DNA from: Septoria linicola
Lineage: Eukaryota; Ascomycota; Dothideomycetes; Mycosphaerellales; Mycosphaerellaceae
Reading direction: 5' to 3'
NCBI GenBank assembly: GCA_024114885.1
Contig: CP099426.1
Location: forward strand, 1,488,001-1,552,000
Length of the DNA stretch: 64,000 nt
The notes beneath the pieces were generated by a model, which saw nothing but the letters and a program-made list of their open reading frames with translations, was not told where the DNA came from and made no database searches. The translations under genes and the position numbers were made by a program. Numbering within the stretch: position 1 is the stretch's first letter; each line of letters opens with the position of its first letter. Positions 12,078 to 22,822 of this stretch are shown piece after piece.

Positions 12078-13466
12078 ATGACACCACACGATGAGTGGAC
12101 CGAGGACAAGCTGAAGTTCCTTCTGCTGCTTTGCACGTATTGGAATCTTTCAGGAGACAAACGTCTTTTGGGAAAGATCTGGAAACTGATCTTCCCAGAA
12201 ACGAAGCTGAAACATGGAGCGCTATGGGCGCAGTTCAATCAACGATTCAAGAAAAATGGCAGTAACCTGTGGCATAATGTCGATCGACCCAACAAGGATC
12301 AGCAGCATGAGTACACGCCCGAGGAGCTGGCAGAGTTCAGGAGGATTCTGAAAGCCATCCCCAAAGCTCTTCACACAAGCTTGGCGGACAACCTCAAGCT
12401 GCTTAAGCGCGAGAACCCACCGCATTATGTTCATCCAGAAAGCTGGCCTGAACAGAACGCGGCTAAACTGCGAAGGGTAAAAGGTACTTCCGGTAAAGAT
12501 GCCGCTAACCACAAGCATGCCGAGAGTTCTGATGATCATCAAGCCGTCCAGACTTCGAATATGACCAGCGATGGGGAGAGGAACTCGAGAGAAGAGACGT
12601 CTGAGGAGCGCCTCGATGATTCTCCTATGAGACAGCAGTCCGAGATCGATGGGCAAAACGCCGAAAACGAGAGGACGTTGGCCGAGGATCGCGGAAGACC
12701 TAGATGGCGAAGTGAAAAGGAAAGCTCCACGTCAATGATTGATCAGTCGACTTCCAAGAACCTGCAATTGACGAGCAGCCCTGTGATTACTGGAAACAAC
12801 AACCGCGCCAGCTCTGGACCAACACTGACATCCATACTCACCGCTTTTGGTGTAGGACACCGAATGGACGAATATGTCCTTCGTGACCATCCAGGGACCG
12901 AGGGAAGAAATGATGATAGAGTTGTACGCCCAGGCATCCGGTTAGAAGCAGAAGACGTTACGGATGCCCACCAAGACCGCGTTCCCACATCAGAAAGAGT
13001 AGACTCCAATCGTGAGCCTACTAGTGGAGGCTCATCTGGAGGGCTCGCTTCGAAGTTTGACCTAATCAACGTCTCTGGTACCAATGAGGAGGACGACACC
13101 AGTAATACGCCTAGCAGGAGGAGCGCCCGAGTAGCTGCCCGTCTGAACACGAAGTCGTCCTCCAGCCATGGTGTCGAGCCAGTATCGGGCAATCATAGCA
13201 AACGTCGTGCGGCTCAAAGTCGACATCGTCAGGCCAACCAGAAACGGCAGAGGATTGGGGATCAGAGTGCCGAAGATGCCTTGCAGGCAGTGACGGTCAC
13301 TGGGGAGATCGAGGAGGAAGAGGAGGTCCAGCTTGCCCTGCACGCATCGATAATCATGGAGCATGATGCGCAGAGGGCCAGGCGCTTTGAACATGTGCGC
13401 GCAGTGTTGGGTGCCGCTTCTCGAGAGTCCGATCGGGCTGTTTCGCACTGGTGTGGCAGATGCTGA
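12078..13466 (+). CDS. Hypothetical charged, largely disordered protein
   Basis: The frame is open from 11997, but the first in-frame ATG is at 12078. The N-terminal 100 residues are helical with a WTEDKLKFLLLL...LLGKIWKLIF pattern, loosely like a Myb/SANT-type helical bundle. The middle 300 residues are low-complexity, rich in Ser, Glu, Asp, Arg and Asn, with basic patches such as KRRAAQSRHR that suggest nuclear location. An acidic EIEEEEE run follows. The frame stops at 13466, but plausible coding continues in the +1 frame to 13677, so the true C-terminus may be spliced (a 79-nt candidate at about 13326-13404) or frameshifted. No known family recognised. Confidence 0.55.
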   Translation: MTPHDEWTEDKLKFLLLLCTYWNLSGDKRLLGKIWKLIFPETKLKHGALWAQFNQRFKKNGSNLWHNVDRPNKDQQHEYTPEELAEFRRILKAIPKALHTSLADNLKLLKRENPPHYVHPESWPEQNAAKLRRVKGTSGKDAANHKHAESSDDHQAVQTSNMTSDGERNSREETSEERLDDSPMRQQSEIDGQNAENERTLAEDRGRPRWRSEKESSTSMIDQSTSKNLQLTSSPVITGNNNRASSGPTLTSILTAFGVGHRMDEYVLRDHPGTEGRNDDRVVRPGIRLEAEDVTDAHQDRVPTSERVDSNREPTSGGSSGGLASKFDLINVSGTNEEDDTSNTPSRRSARVAARLNTKSSSSHGVEPVSGNHSKRRAAQSRHRQANQKRQRIGDQSAEDALQAVTVTGEIEEEEEVQLALHASIIMEHDAQRARRFEHVRAVLGAASRESDRAVSHWCGRC

Positions 13467-14074
13467 TACTGTCATCACGGTCATCAACAGTCGGCTACTG
13501 TCTCAGGAGCACCATATCGAAGATGCAGAAGCCATGAACGCTCTCCAAGTGCTGCATGATGAAGGCATTCTCGAGCTTCGGGGTGCCGATTCTTCTTCCG
13601 CCACCGTACATCGTGTTGTGGCCAGTACTCCGATGCACCGACATTTGACGCTAGAGGATGGAGGGACGATGAATTGATCGAAGGCTGCGTTCAGTATTGC
13701 GCATCGCCATTCTGACTGTTTTCGTACTGCCGTTGACGCAACTCACAGAGTACTGCCATACCACGCGAAATAAGAGAAGTCAGAACAATCGCGGCTCAGC
13801 AGGTTGTAAAGTGACTTCAGAACCATTGTATAGAGATGTTTTACACTTTCAGGAGTGTATCAAGATCGTCATGCTCGCGCCTCGAATGCTTGGCACAGCC
13901 TTGGTACGGCAAGAAGGATCCATCGTGCAGCAAACAGTGCAGCCGCCACTGCACAGCCCTCCCTTTGTACTTCGAGACTCGTCATCAACATCTCTTCCAG
14001 CATCGTGTGTCTGCGTTTCGTTGTGTATACATACAGGTCTTTTGCCCTGTCGGGAATCCAGTCCATTTGCAAGC
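13467..14074. other. Intergenic with a possible C-terminal tail exon
   Basis: The first 210 bases (to 13677) are open in the +1 frame relative to the preceding gene and look like a folded segment (for example ALQVLHDEGILELRG). The rest is the aspartic protease promoter. It stays open upstream of the chosen protease start but lacks coding character. Confidence 0.4.
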
Positions 14075-15758
14075 ATGAAGTTCACGTCCACAGCAACAGC
14101 CGCTCTGGCGGCAGGGACGCTTGGCGTTGATGCGCTGCAGTTCTCGAAGCGCTCCGGAAAAGAAGCTCGTGTTGTCCACCAGCATATCAAGCGAAAAGAT
14201 GTGGCCAACCCCATTGCGAGAGACCGAAGGAGATGGCATTCGAAGCGACAGTCTGGCACCTTGAATGTGCCACTCCAGAACAGCGTGTTGCTGTACTACA
14301 TGAACATTACCGTTGGAACGCCAGAACAGCGATTCGAAGTACATCTGGACACGGGAAGCTCAGATTTGTGGCTCAACACTGCCAGCAGCAGATACTGCCA
14401 GTCATCTGCAGATCCATGTATCAGTGGCACATATGATGCCAACAGGTCCTCGACGTACTCTTATGTCAATTCTGGATTTGAGATCTCCTATGCCGATGGC
14501 TCAGGGTCTCAAGGCGACTATGTAACTGACACTGTCCGCTTTGCTGGCGTGTCGTTACAAGACCAACGATTTGGCATCGGCTACCAGTCCACGACACAAG
14601 ATGGAATCATGGGAATCGGCTACGTCTCTAATGTGGCATCAGCAAACAGGCGAGGCGGCGGTACTTACAGTAACGTCCCAGATAGTCTTCTCAACGCCGG
14701 ATATATCAACACTCTCGCATACAGCATGTGGCTGAATGATCTGGATGCTTCCGAAGGAGATCTGCTGTTTGGTGGCGTCAACACCGAGAAGTAAGCATGT
14801 GAATGAATTCTTGATCCTTTGCAAGCTTACTGACATAGTTTCGTCACGGTAGGTATCAGGGCGAGCTAGAGACGATACCCATGGTGCCATATACGGATGG
14901 AACATATCGTCAGGTGACCATTCCATTGGCTGGAGTGGGCATGAACGGCGATGAGACCTCTGTCGCCCAGCTGAATAACATTGATGTGCATCTCGATTCG
15001 GGGGCAAGCTTGACATACTTGCCGGATACTTTGACTGCGCAGATCTATCGTGCTACAGGAGCCGAATACGATACCTCGGAGGGCGTGGCCTTCATCAATT
15101 GTGATCGTGCCGACGATGCCGAGACTCTGGACTTCAAGTTCAACGATCAAAAGACCATTCAGGTGCCGCTCAACGAGATGATTATTCGAGCAAGCAGCAG
15201 AACTTGTGTGTTGGGCATCTTGCCCTCCGGAGATTCTTCGTACGAGGACTCGTACTACATCTTGGGTGACACCTTTCTCCGGTCGGCATACGTTGTTTAT
15301 GATTTGGTAAGCATTGTCGAGCGCCATCTGCTTGTTCGAACAGGTACTAATCATGGCTTGCCCTTTCTTAGGCACGCAATGAGATCTCCTTAGCTCAGAC
15401 GGTCTTCAACTCCACAGAAGATAACATCATCGAGCTCACAAACAACACTGAAGTGCCGAGCACTGCTGGTAACGGCGGCGAGACTATTGCAGCTACGGCC
15501 GTTGGACCAGCCAATACTGGATCAGGTCAGTTCTCTTCCCGCGGGTCTAGCACGATTCAATCTACCACGACTTCGCAAATGTCGTCTTCACTGACAGCAT
15601 CTGCGACCGAATTGGTGCCGGCCGAGTCAGTGACTAATATGGCTACCATAGGAGGCTCAGGATCGGATGATCAGTCGTCTGCTATGCCAATGGCAGCTCT
15701 GAGTGGCTCGCTCTTCGCATTCATTGGGGCGACCGTGGGTGCAATACTGCTTCTGTAA
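14075..15758 (+). CDS. GPI-anchored pepsin-like aspartic protease (yapsin type)
   Basis: Cell-surface A1-family endopeptidase. Exons 14075-14790, 14853-15306 and 15372-15758 (introns 62 and 65 bp) give 518 aa. The signal peptide is at residues 1-20. Dibasic Kex2-type sites (SKR, IKRK, SKRQ) in residues 24-59 mark a propeptide. The first catalytic aspartate is D92 in LDTGSSDLWL, the second D287 in LDSGASLTYL. DSG in the second site is common in yapsins. The C-terminal 100 residues are Ser/Thr-rich and end in a hydrophobic segment without a charged tail, the usual GPI-attachment signal. Likely role in wall-protein processing or extracellular proteolysis. Confidence 0.9.
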
Positions 15759-16098
15759 TGGTCCTGCCCTTGAGCGATGTTGCATTGGGCGGTCTCGAAA
15801 CCGACCCTGGACTGGAGAGGATTCATTGGCGATCACGGAGATGGCACTGTTCGACGCTTCGAGTGGACGACGAGTGTGAGGAAGTAGCAGATCAACGATC
15901 TTACCCTCCTTATCTGTACTCAAAACCGGCGCGCCAGTAGAATAATGTACAAGCCACGGCTTCGAGGATCATGACATGAAGTCTGACATCCATGCGAGGT
16001 CAGAATTCGCAAATGCTTGCAATTGTCTAGTTACACCCATGCTCCCAGATTTTTATGATAACTCCGTTATTTCCGCGCTACCCGCGTTTGTCCCACTT
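15759..16098. other. Intergenic between convergent genes
   Basis: 3' regions of the aspartic protease and the MFS gene. Nothing recognised beyond short chance frames. Confidence 0.5.
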
Positions 16099-17921
16099 TC
16101 ATTTCCGTTCTGCCTTCCACTTTTCGCCATCTGCCTTCAATTGCTTGTCATCAGGTCTATCGAGCTCCACCTGTGGCATCAGTATAAAGCACAGCACAAA
16201 CGCCAATGCTGCCAGTGCGGCGCCGATCAGGAATATGATGCGAAACCCTTGCCTGTAGGCCGGTATGATGACAGCTCGCACACGGTCGGCATCAAGATCT
16301 GCACGGTTCTCGAGGTATGCCTGAGGACTTTTCAAGAGCGCTGTAGTCTCTTGATCATCCAGGTCCAAAGACCGGACACCAGATGCAACGAAATTGTTGA
16401 GAATGGTTCCTGCGACGGCCAGTCCAATTGTGCCACCTAAGTTGCGGGCGAAGTTCCGGAAAGATGTGACAACGGCCATGTCTTTCCTGTTCACGCCCGC
16501 TTGTACTGCAATGAGAGCTGGTTGCAGTGTGTTGCCGCACCCCACGCCGGTCAAGATGGCATATCCGATCTGCTTCCCAAGACCATCATTCTCATCCAGC
16601 GTAGAGTAGAGCCCGAGCCCGACTGCCCAGCACGCCCATCCGAAGAGGATCGATTCTCTATATCGGCCTGTCCAATGTACGACCAGGCCAGATATTGTAC
16701 TTGCTGCAGTCTGGAAAAGCGTAATTGGCAGAAGCAACGACGCGGAGCGCACCGCCGAGTAGTTGTACACCAGCTGGTAGAAAGAAGGTATGTAGTACAT
16801 CTGGACCAGAAAGTTCCAACCATTGATGGTCATCGTCAAACAAGCACCATTGACGATGCGACGTTTGAAGACATGAAGCGGAACCAGAGGATAGCGTGGG
16901 CCTTTCCATTGCCAGAGGACGAATGCAACACATGTGCAAAACCCAATCACTAGAGGCGCGACGACGGCAACAGAGTTCCATGCGTACTGCGAACCTGCCC
17001 AAGTGAGGCCGAGAACGAGTACCACTGTTCCGCCGAGAGCGAGGACAGCTCCAAAGAAGTCAATGGCCTTCAACTTTCTGTAGATGGTCAGCACTGAGGT
17101 TTGTCTGGGCATCCTCTTAATCTTACAGCTTCCAATCGCCCTCCACCTTTTTCAGCGGCATCAAGAAGATGGCGCACAGAGTGGTGATAGCCGTCAAAGG
17201 CAGATTCAATCTGAAGATCCACCTCCAGCCTTGTGTTGAACTGCTTGCTAGAGCACCTCCAACGATCGGGCCAATGCCGTGCGCAAGGGCAACGACGGAC
17301 CCAAGAATGCCTTGATACTTCCCTCTCTCGCGCAGTGGAACGACATCAGAGACGATCATCTGTGCCACGGTCATCATACCACCACCAGCTATGCCAGTCA
17401 GGGCACGGAAGACGATCAGCTGAATGGACGTTTGGGCCAGCGAGGCTCCGAGAGAGCCGACAAAGAATATGAACAGCCCAATGTACAGAATCACTTTTCG
17501 AGACCATATGTCAGAGAGTCGGCCATAGAGAAGCTGGAAACAGGTGGATGTTCTGCAGGCAGGTCAGCAATCCGCCACATTCATCCCACGGGATTGTCGA
17601 TACAGTCGGTACTGACACGAAATAGGCTCCTGCTATCCAGGCTTGCTCATCGCCTGCATTCAAAGCATTGCTGACTATGGTCAAGCTTGCCGCAAGCGTC
17701 GTCTGATCCATGAGTGCAAGGAAGTCGACAGTTGCAGCTGCCAGAAAGATCGTGATGATTGTCGACACCGGGACATAATGAGTCTGTTCGTTGAACTGAT
17801 GCGTTGTCGCTTTCGCACTCTCGTCTTCACTGCTGACATCGCTGCTGGAATGTGATTTCGGATCTGATGCTGGAGGACCTGGTACTTCTGGACCGGTCTC
17901 TATCCGCGTATCTTTGTCCAT
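16099..17921 (-). CDS. MFS drug:H+ antiporter, DHA2-like
   Basis: Plasma-membrane exporter of the major facilitator superfamily. Exons 17921-17617, 17552-17127 and 17077-16099 (introns 64 and 49 bp) give 569 aa. A hydrophilic N-terminus of about 55 residues precedes roughly 14 hydrophobic segments. Family signs: DQTTLAASL in TM1, LLYGRLSDIWSRK (motif A), the LRERGKYQG loop, and GIGPIVGGAL (motif C), the antiporter signature. Probable export of toxic or secondary compounds; substrate not readable. No biosynthetic genes or regulator lie beside it, so it looks like a stand-alone exporter. Confidence 0.9.
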
Positions 17922-19006
17922 AACGAGGAAGGTTCAAGCTGGCAATCCACGTGGTACTTTTGGGTTGTTCCTTGACAGCTTGACAGGTCACAGGAAAAGA
18001 ATGATGAAGGGGTGCATGGAGGTACTCTGTCACTCTGCTATGTGGCTCCCTTCAGCTAGCGTCTTGACCGATCACTCACCGTACGTGGACAACATGGTCA
18101 TCGTTTGCCTCTAGTGGGACCGACCTGCAACACTTCATCAAGCATCAAGCTCAACAAAGATCGGCGACGCTACTCGCCTTGGCCATGATTGCACACGCGA
18201 GCCCGCCCACTAAATCTTACACTTACGTATGAACGACGACCCCACGCTTGTATATGGCGTGCCTGGCTAAACAGAAAAGCGAGAGGTACACCAACCACGC
18301 AAGGTGACTATCGCTGATCACATACGTTTTGGTGCTACATCCGAAGCTTCGAGTGGAGACCCTGGCATAAAAAAACACCTTGAGGGAGTTTGAGAACTTT
18401 ACCAGGCAACGCCAAGACAGCCGAGCCTTGCTATGGGCACACCTTGCGGTCTTGAACAGCAAGTCCTCACAATATTGCCGAAGCCGCTTGCGTTCGCCAA
18501 CATATAACCTGCTGAACAGCAAGTCCTCACAATATTGCCGAAGCCGCTTGCGTTCGCCAACATATAACCTGCATGATGAGCATGCAGTCCTTCCAGCGGA
18601 CACATGTCAAGTATAGGTAATGACTTGCGACGATCACCTGAGAAAGACTTGACACAAGCTTCTCATTTACCTTGATGACTATTCTTCGTGAAACAGGTAG
18701 ATCGATTCGCAACGTCTCTTGCGCATCCATGTACTGACAACGACGGCGTTGCCACTAGACGGTAGTATCCATTACTGTCTGACAACATGCGGGCGCGGAG
18801 CGTGCCAACACTCAAGACATCCTCAGCGTGGGCTTGCCGAAGCGGGCAGGTAGGCAGCTCAGCCGTACGCTTGTCTTATTGTGCTACCCACGCAGTGTTG
18901 CTCTTATAACGTCTCAACCACTGACCCTCACTTTCGGGAAGCACAACAAAGTTCCTCCTTTCTTTCGCTTTTTCGTCCTTCTGTTCGTCACAAGCAATTC
19001 AGAACC
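17922..19006. other. Long intergenic region between divergent MFS and cysteine synthase-like genes
   Basis: Upstream DNA of two divergent genes. It contains a perfect 60-bp tandem duplication (listed separately) and a pyrimidine-rich stretch just before the start at 19007, a common core-promoter or leader feature in filamentous fungi. No gene supported. Confidence 0.55.
18453..18572. repeat. Perfect 2 x 60-bp tandem duplication
   Basis: Two adjacent identical 60-bp units (18453-18512 and 18513-18572), each starting TGAACAGCAAG and ending TAACCTGC. No mismatch is visible. The unit length is a multiple of three and frames stay open through it on both strands, but nothing else suggests it is coding. 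It lies in the divergent promoter region between the MFS gene and the cysteine synthase-like gene. Confidence 0.97.
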
Positions 19007-20686
19007 ATGGCTACAGACAATATCAAGAACGTCTATAGCGGCCCAGACTCACTGAAGAAGTACTTCGATCCGGATTGCGCTCCGCCATTGCCTCTCGTGG
19101 AGCTCCCGGCACATCTCAATCCATATTACGATGACGGCGTGCGAATTTATGCCAAGATGATGTCGTGCCATCCTGCGAACAACGTCAAGTGCATGCCAGG
19201 TGAGTTCGTTGGAGCATCGGAACAATGCAGTAGCTGATACTTCCAGCGATGAACCTACTTTCCAAAGAGGTCGACGCAGACAAGACGAAAACCATCGTGG
19301 AATACAGCAGTGGTTCCACAGTCATATCCATGTCCATGGTGGCGCGAGTTTTCCACAACATTACGGATACCCACGCCTATCTAAGCAACAAGACAAGTGA
19401 AGCGAAGCTACGACTCATGCAGTTCTTTGGTCTCAAGTTGACGTTGTTCGGTGGGCCATCACAACCTGAGCCAACAGACGAGCGTGGGGGCATTCAAAGT
19501 GCTCGTCTGCAATCACAACAGTCAGATGCAATTATCAACCCGAATCAGTACGAGAATGATGGAAACTGGAAATCACATGTGCGCTGGACGGGACCGCAGA
19601 TTCTTAAACAGCTACCCGAAATCACGCTGATTTGTGCTGGCATGGGAACCTCGGGGACAATGACGGGACTAGGGACATACTTCAAGGAAGCAAAGCCTTC
19701 TGTATTTCGACTCGGCGTGGTCACTGCAGCTGGTGACAGAGTGCCTGGACCGCGATCGTATGCGCTCCTCGCTCCTGTCGAGTTCCCCTGGAAAGAAGCC
19801 ATCGACCATGTTGAGCACGTTGGCTCTTTCGAATCCTTTTCGCTGTCTCTCAATCTGTGCAGGAACGGCTTACTATGTGGTCCTTCCTCGGGTTTCAATC
19901 TACAAGGTCTCTTTAACTTGTTGGAGAAACGCAAAGTGGACGGCACGATATCAGAACTTCGTGCGGAAGATGGCCTGGTACACAGCGTGTTCCTATGCTG
20001 TGATCTGCCCTACCAATACATGCAAGAATATTTCGATAAGCTTGGCCCACAAAGCTTCCCCCCCATAACCAACGAGGTAAGATACGCCAGAGTCGCAATG
20101 AGGTACATGAAGCTAACAAGCTGCAAAGCATCTCACCAAGGTTGACCTCTTCCGATATGATGAAGCCTGGGAGCTATCACCCGCAAGCGCTCTGCCACTG
20201 GCCCCAGAGACCCTTGTCATCGACCTCCGTAGACAAGCAGACTTCCGCGAGTTCCACTTTCCAGCAGCTTTGAGCATTCCTCTTGCGAGCCTCAAAGCAG
20301 ACTCACCCAGCCCCTTTTTCGCACCAGAACTTCTTGACCAGCAATGGACAGAATTAGAGTCTCTCTTCTCAGAGTCATACCTGCAATCGCAATTCCGCGA
20401 CCGCAAGATACTGTGCTTGTGCTACGATGGCGACACGTCCCGTATTGCGACAAGTGTCCTGCGAGCGAAGGGCTTCCAAGCTGAGAGTGTCAAGGGCGGC
20501 CAAATTGCGCTTGCTCAGACCGAGGCATTCAAGAGCATGTATCTGCCCAAGACCAAGGGCCACGGGCTCTTTGCCGAGGACAAAAAGGCCGACTCTGTTT
20601 TCGATGAGAAGAGTGAGCGAGCGACCAGTGACAGTGAGTTCTCGGACAAGAAAGGCGATGCTCTGTCAGATAGCGAGCTAGATTGA
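19007..20686 (+). CDS. Cysteine synthase-like PLP enzyme fused to a rhodanese domain
   Basis: Exons 19007-19199, 19247-20076 and 20129-20686 (introns 47 and 52 bp) give 526 aa. Residues 1-340 are a fold-type II PLP enzyme of the O-acetylserine sulfhydrylase/CBS group. The likely Schiff-base lysine is K61 in NNVKCMPAMN, the substrate loop is SSGST at about 85-89, and the phosphate-binding glycine loop is GMGTSGTMTG at about 196-205. Residues about 368-470 are a rhodanese domain: VIDLRRQADF, then the active-site loop C439-YDG-DTS-R. A polar, Ser/Asp/Lys-rich tail ends the protein. Fusion suggests sulfur made or released by one domain is handed to the other as persulfide. The exact reaction is not established. 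Confidence 0.85.
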
Positions 20687-20832
20687 GAGGTCTGTTCATG
20701 CGATACCCAGCATCAAAAGTGGCATTTTCGCAAGGTGTTCCAGAGTCAAAACGATACGCAATAGAACTTTTAGGCATAAATCGGTTTCCACGTACCAGCG
20801 AAAGTCGACTGTTAGGCTGGTGTGTATCTACT

Positions 20833-22419
20833 TCAGACTTCTTTCAGCACAGTTTTCACAGTCTCATTGCTCTCACTCAGCTTTCGCTGCGTCTCCTGCT
20901 CATTTTGGCCCGCAGTCTGCTTGACATCGCGGTACTCAAAGCCTGTGCCAAGTCTCCAGCCTTGGTATGTAGTAATGAAGACTGAAGTGGCCAGGAATGC
21001 AAACACTGTCCAGTTGCCCTTCTCATATTGTGGACCGTCAATGGAAGGAAATAGGAATGGCGCAGATATCCCACCACAGTTTGCGATAGCGATGATGCCT
21101 CCTGTTGCCAAAGCAGTAGCAGTGGATCCAGAGACAGTTGCGGTGCGATGCGCCAGGAAAGGCAGTACCGCAGCATTGGTGCATGAAAGACTGCTACATA
21201 TCTTCCGATCCAGTTCGTGACCACGGCAAGCAGGAGATATCCGATGGAGACGAATATCAGACCACCGATCACATGCTTCGTTCGCTCTTTGGTGAAGTCT
21301 GAATGCAGACAGTTGCCAATGATAATGATCAATGCGAACACATTCGGTGGAACCGTGAGTAGCTGGGCAGTATGTCCTTCGAAACCCAAAGAAGCCACAA
21401 TCGTTGGCGCAAAGTAGCCAAAGGCGTTGAGACTGTTCGTCATAAAGGAGTACTGCAGCGCGAAGATCCAGAACAGCGGCTCCATGAGAGTTTGCTTGGC
21501 CACCGATTTGTCAAAGTGCTTGTCATCTGCAGAGGGAGCGAATGGTCCCATGCGCGCGATAGCAAAAGCCCTCTCCTCTTCATCCAAGAACGTGCAATCT
21601 TGAGGATAGTTCGGCATCCAGAGCCAGACTGCCACACCAAGGATAACAGCTGGCATGCCCGTCCAGATGAATAACCATTGCCACCCGCGTAGGCCTCCGA
21701 CGCCGTTCATGAAGCCTATACCAGACGCCAGAAGGCCGGAGAACGCCCCAGCAACAGCTACCGAGCCTGCGAAGATGGCCATTCTTGTCGCACGCTCGTG
21801 CGGAGGGTACCAAAAGCAGAGATACATGATCACACCAGGAAAGAACCCAGCTTCGGCCAGGCCAAGGAAGAATCGTACGACGAGTAGGCCGGCGTAGCTC
21901 GATACAGCTGCCGTGCATAGAGTCACAATACCCCAGGATATCATTATCCGTCCTATCCAGACTCGAGGTGTGAAGTATTTGAGGAGGATGTTGGACGGAA
22001 ACTCCATCAGAACGTACGGTATGGCTGTCAGTGGAGCTGCACTGTCATAACAGAATGAATCCTTCCTAGACTCACCGGCACGAAGAAAACTGCAACCGCG
22101 ATGCTATATCGATTGCCACTCATCCCAAGCTGCTGGACGATATTGTCCTCTGGCATATCGTTGTTGAGCGTTCGAGCATTCCCGAGGTTGACTCTGTCGA
22201 GATAGTTCACCAGGTACGCTGAGCAGATCCATGGCAGGATGTGGAGGTCCATCTTTCGAACGACTCTTCGTTCCATGGAGAATGGCAGTCAGTACTTGTT
22301 CCTGTTCATGAAGTTCTGTGATTACGTGCCGCCTTGTCCACACCCAGGATCTCAACATTGCCGGTTACGGGCTCGTCCTGTACGGGCTCAGCCCGGTCAA
22401 TCGTCTTCTTGGAATCCAT
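20833..22419 (-). CDS. ACS-family MFS transporter with an apparent frame break
   Basis: Anion:cation symporter (allantoate/vitamin permease type). Exon 1 is 22419-22326. A 62-bp intron leads to exon 2 (22263-22076), which encodes the family signature YLVNYLDRVNLGNAR. Exon 3 begins near 22024 and ends at 20833. Two irregularities exist. Between exons 2 and 3 the strong GTGAGT donor leaves the frame off by one; only a weak GTCTAG donor restores it. Near 21180-21195 the frame shifts inside conserved sequence: ...GRYVAVF stops matching and TNAAVLPFLAHRTATVSG continues in another frame with no room for an intron. Either a recent pseudogene or a one-base assembly error. Confidence 0.75.
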
Positions 22420-22822
22420 ATTGCGAGCGAAATGTGCGTAGCAACATCTTGGGATGCGTCTTTTGAGTTTTGTATATGGCCTTCTATGGCATTACATAAA
22501 CTGTCGTCCTTTTCTTCATGCTTGGCAGCGCCGGAGTCGGCTGCATTAAAACCTTGGCCATGGTACGAAATGTCGTGTTTGAGCAAACGCCAAGTCCGAG
22601 AAATTGGTCGCCGGCGGAAATGCTATCGCATCCAATGCGAAGGATGTGCGCGCACACACATTTGTGTCGAGTGTAATCCGGAAAGTGGCGAGACTGCTCG
22701 ATATCAAGCGGCTCAACCGGATATTAGCCTTAATCTTGCCGTCGGCCATGCCTACAGAAGCCACCACAATGCTAACACCCAATTCAATAGCGCCTGCTGA
22801 CTGCTGATATTCACATCTGTCG
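22420..22822. other. Intergenic, transporter promoter side
   Basis: Upstream DNA of the ACS transporter and downstream DNA of the histidine kinase. No gene or repeat recognised. Confidence 0.5.

Noticed and set aside
10367..17921. Secondary-metabolite gene cluster (reductase, protease, exporter)
   Set aside because: No polyketide synthase, peptide synthetase, terpene synthase or other core enzyme is present in the window.
18453..18572. CRISPR-like array
   Set aside because: Two directly abutting identical units without spacers, in a eukaryotic genome; it is a tandem duplication.
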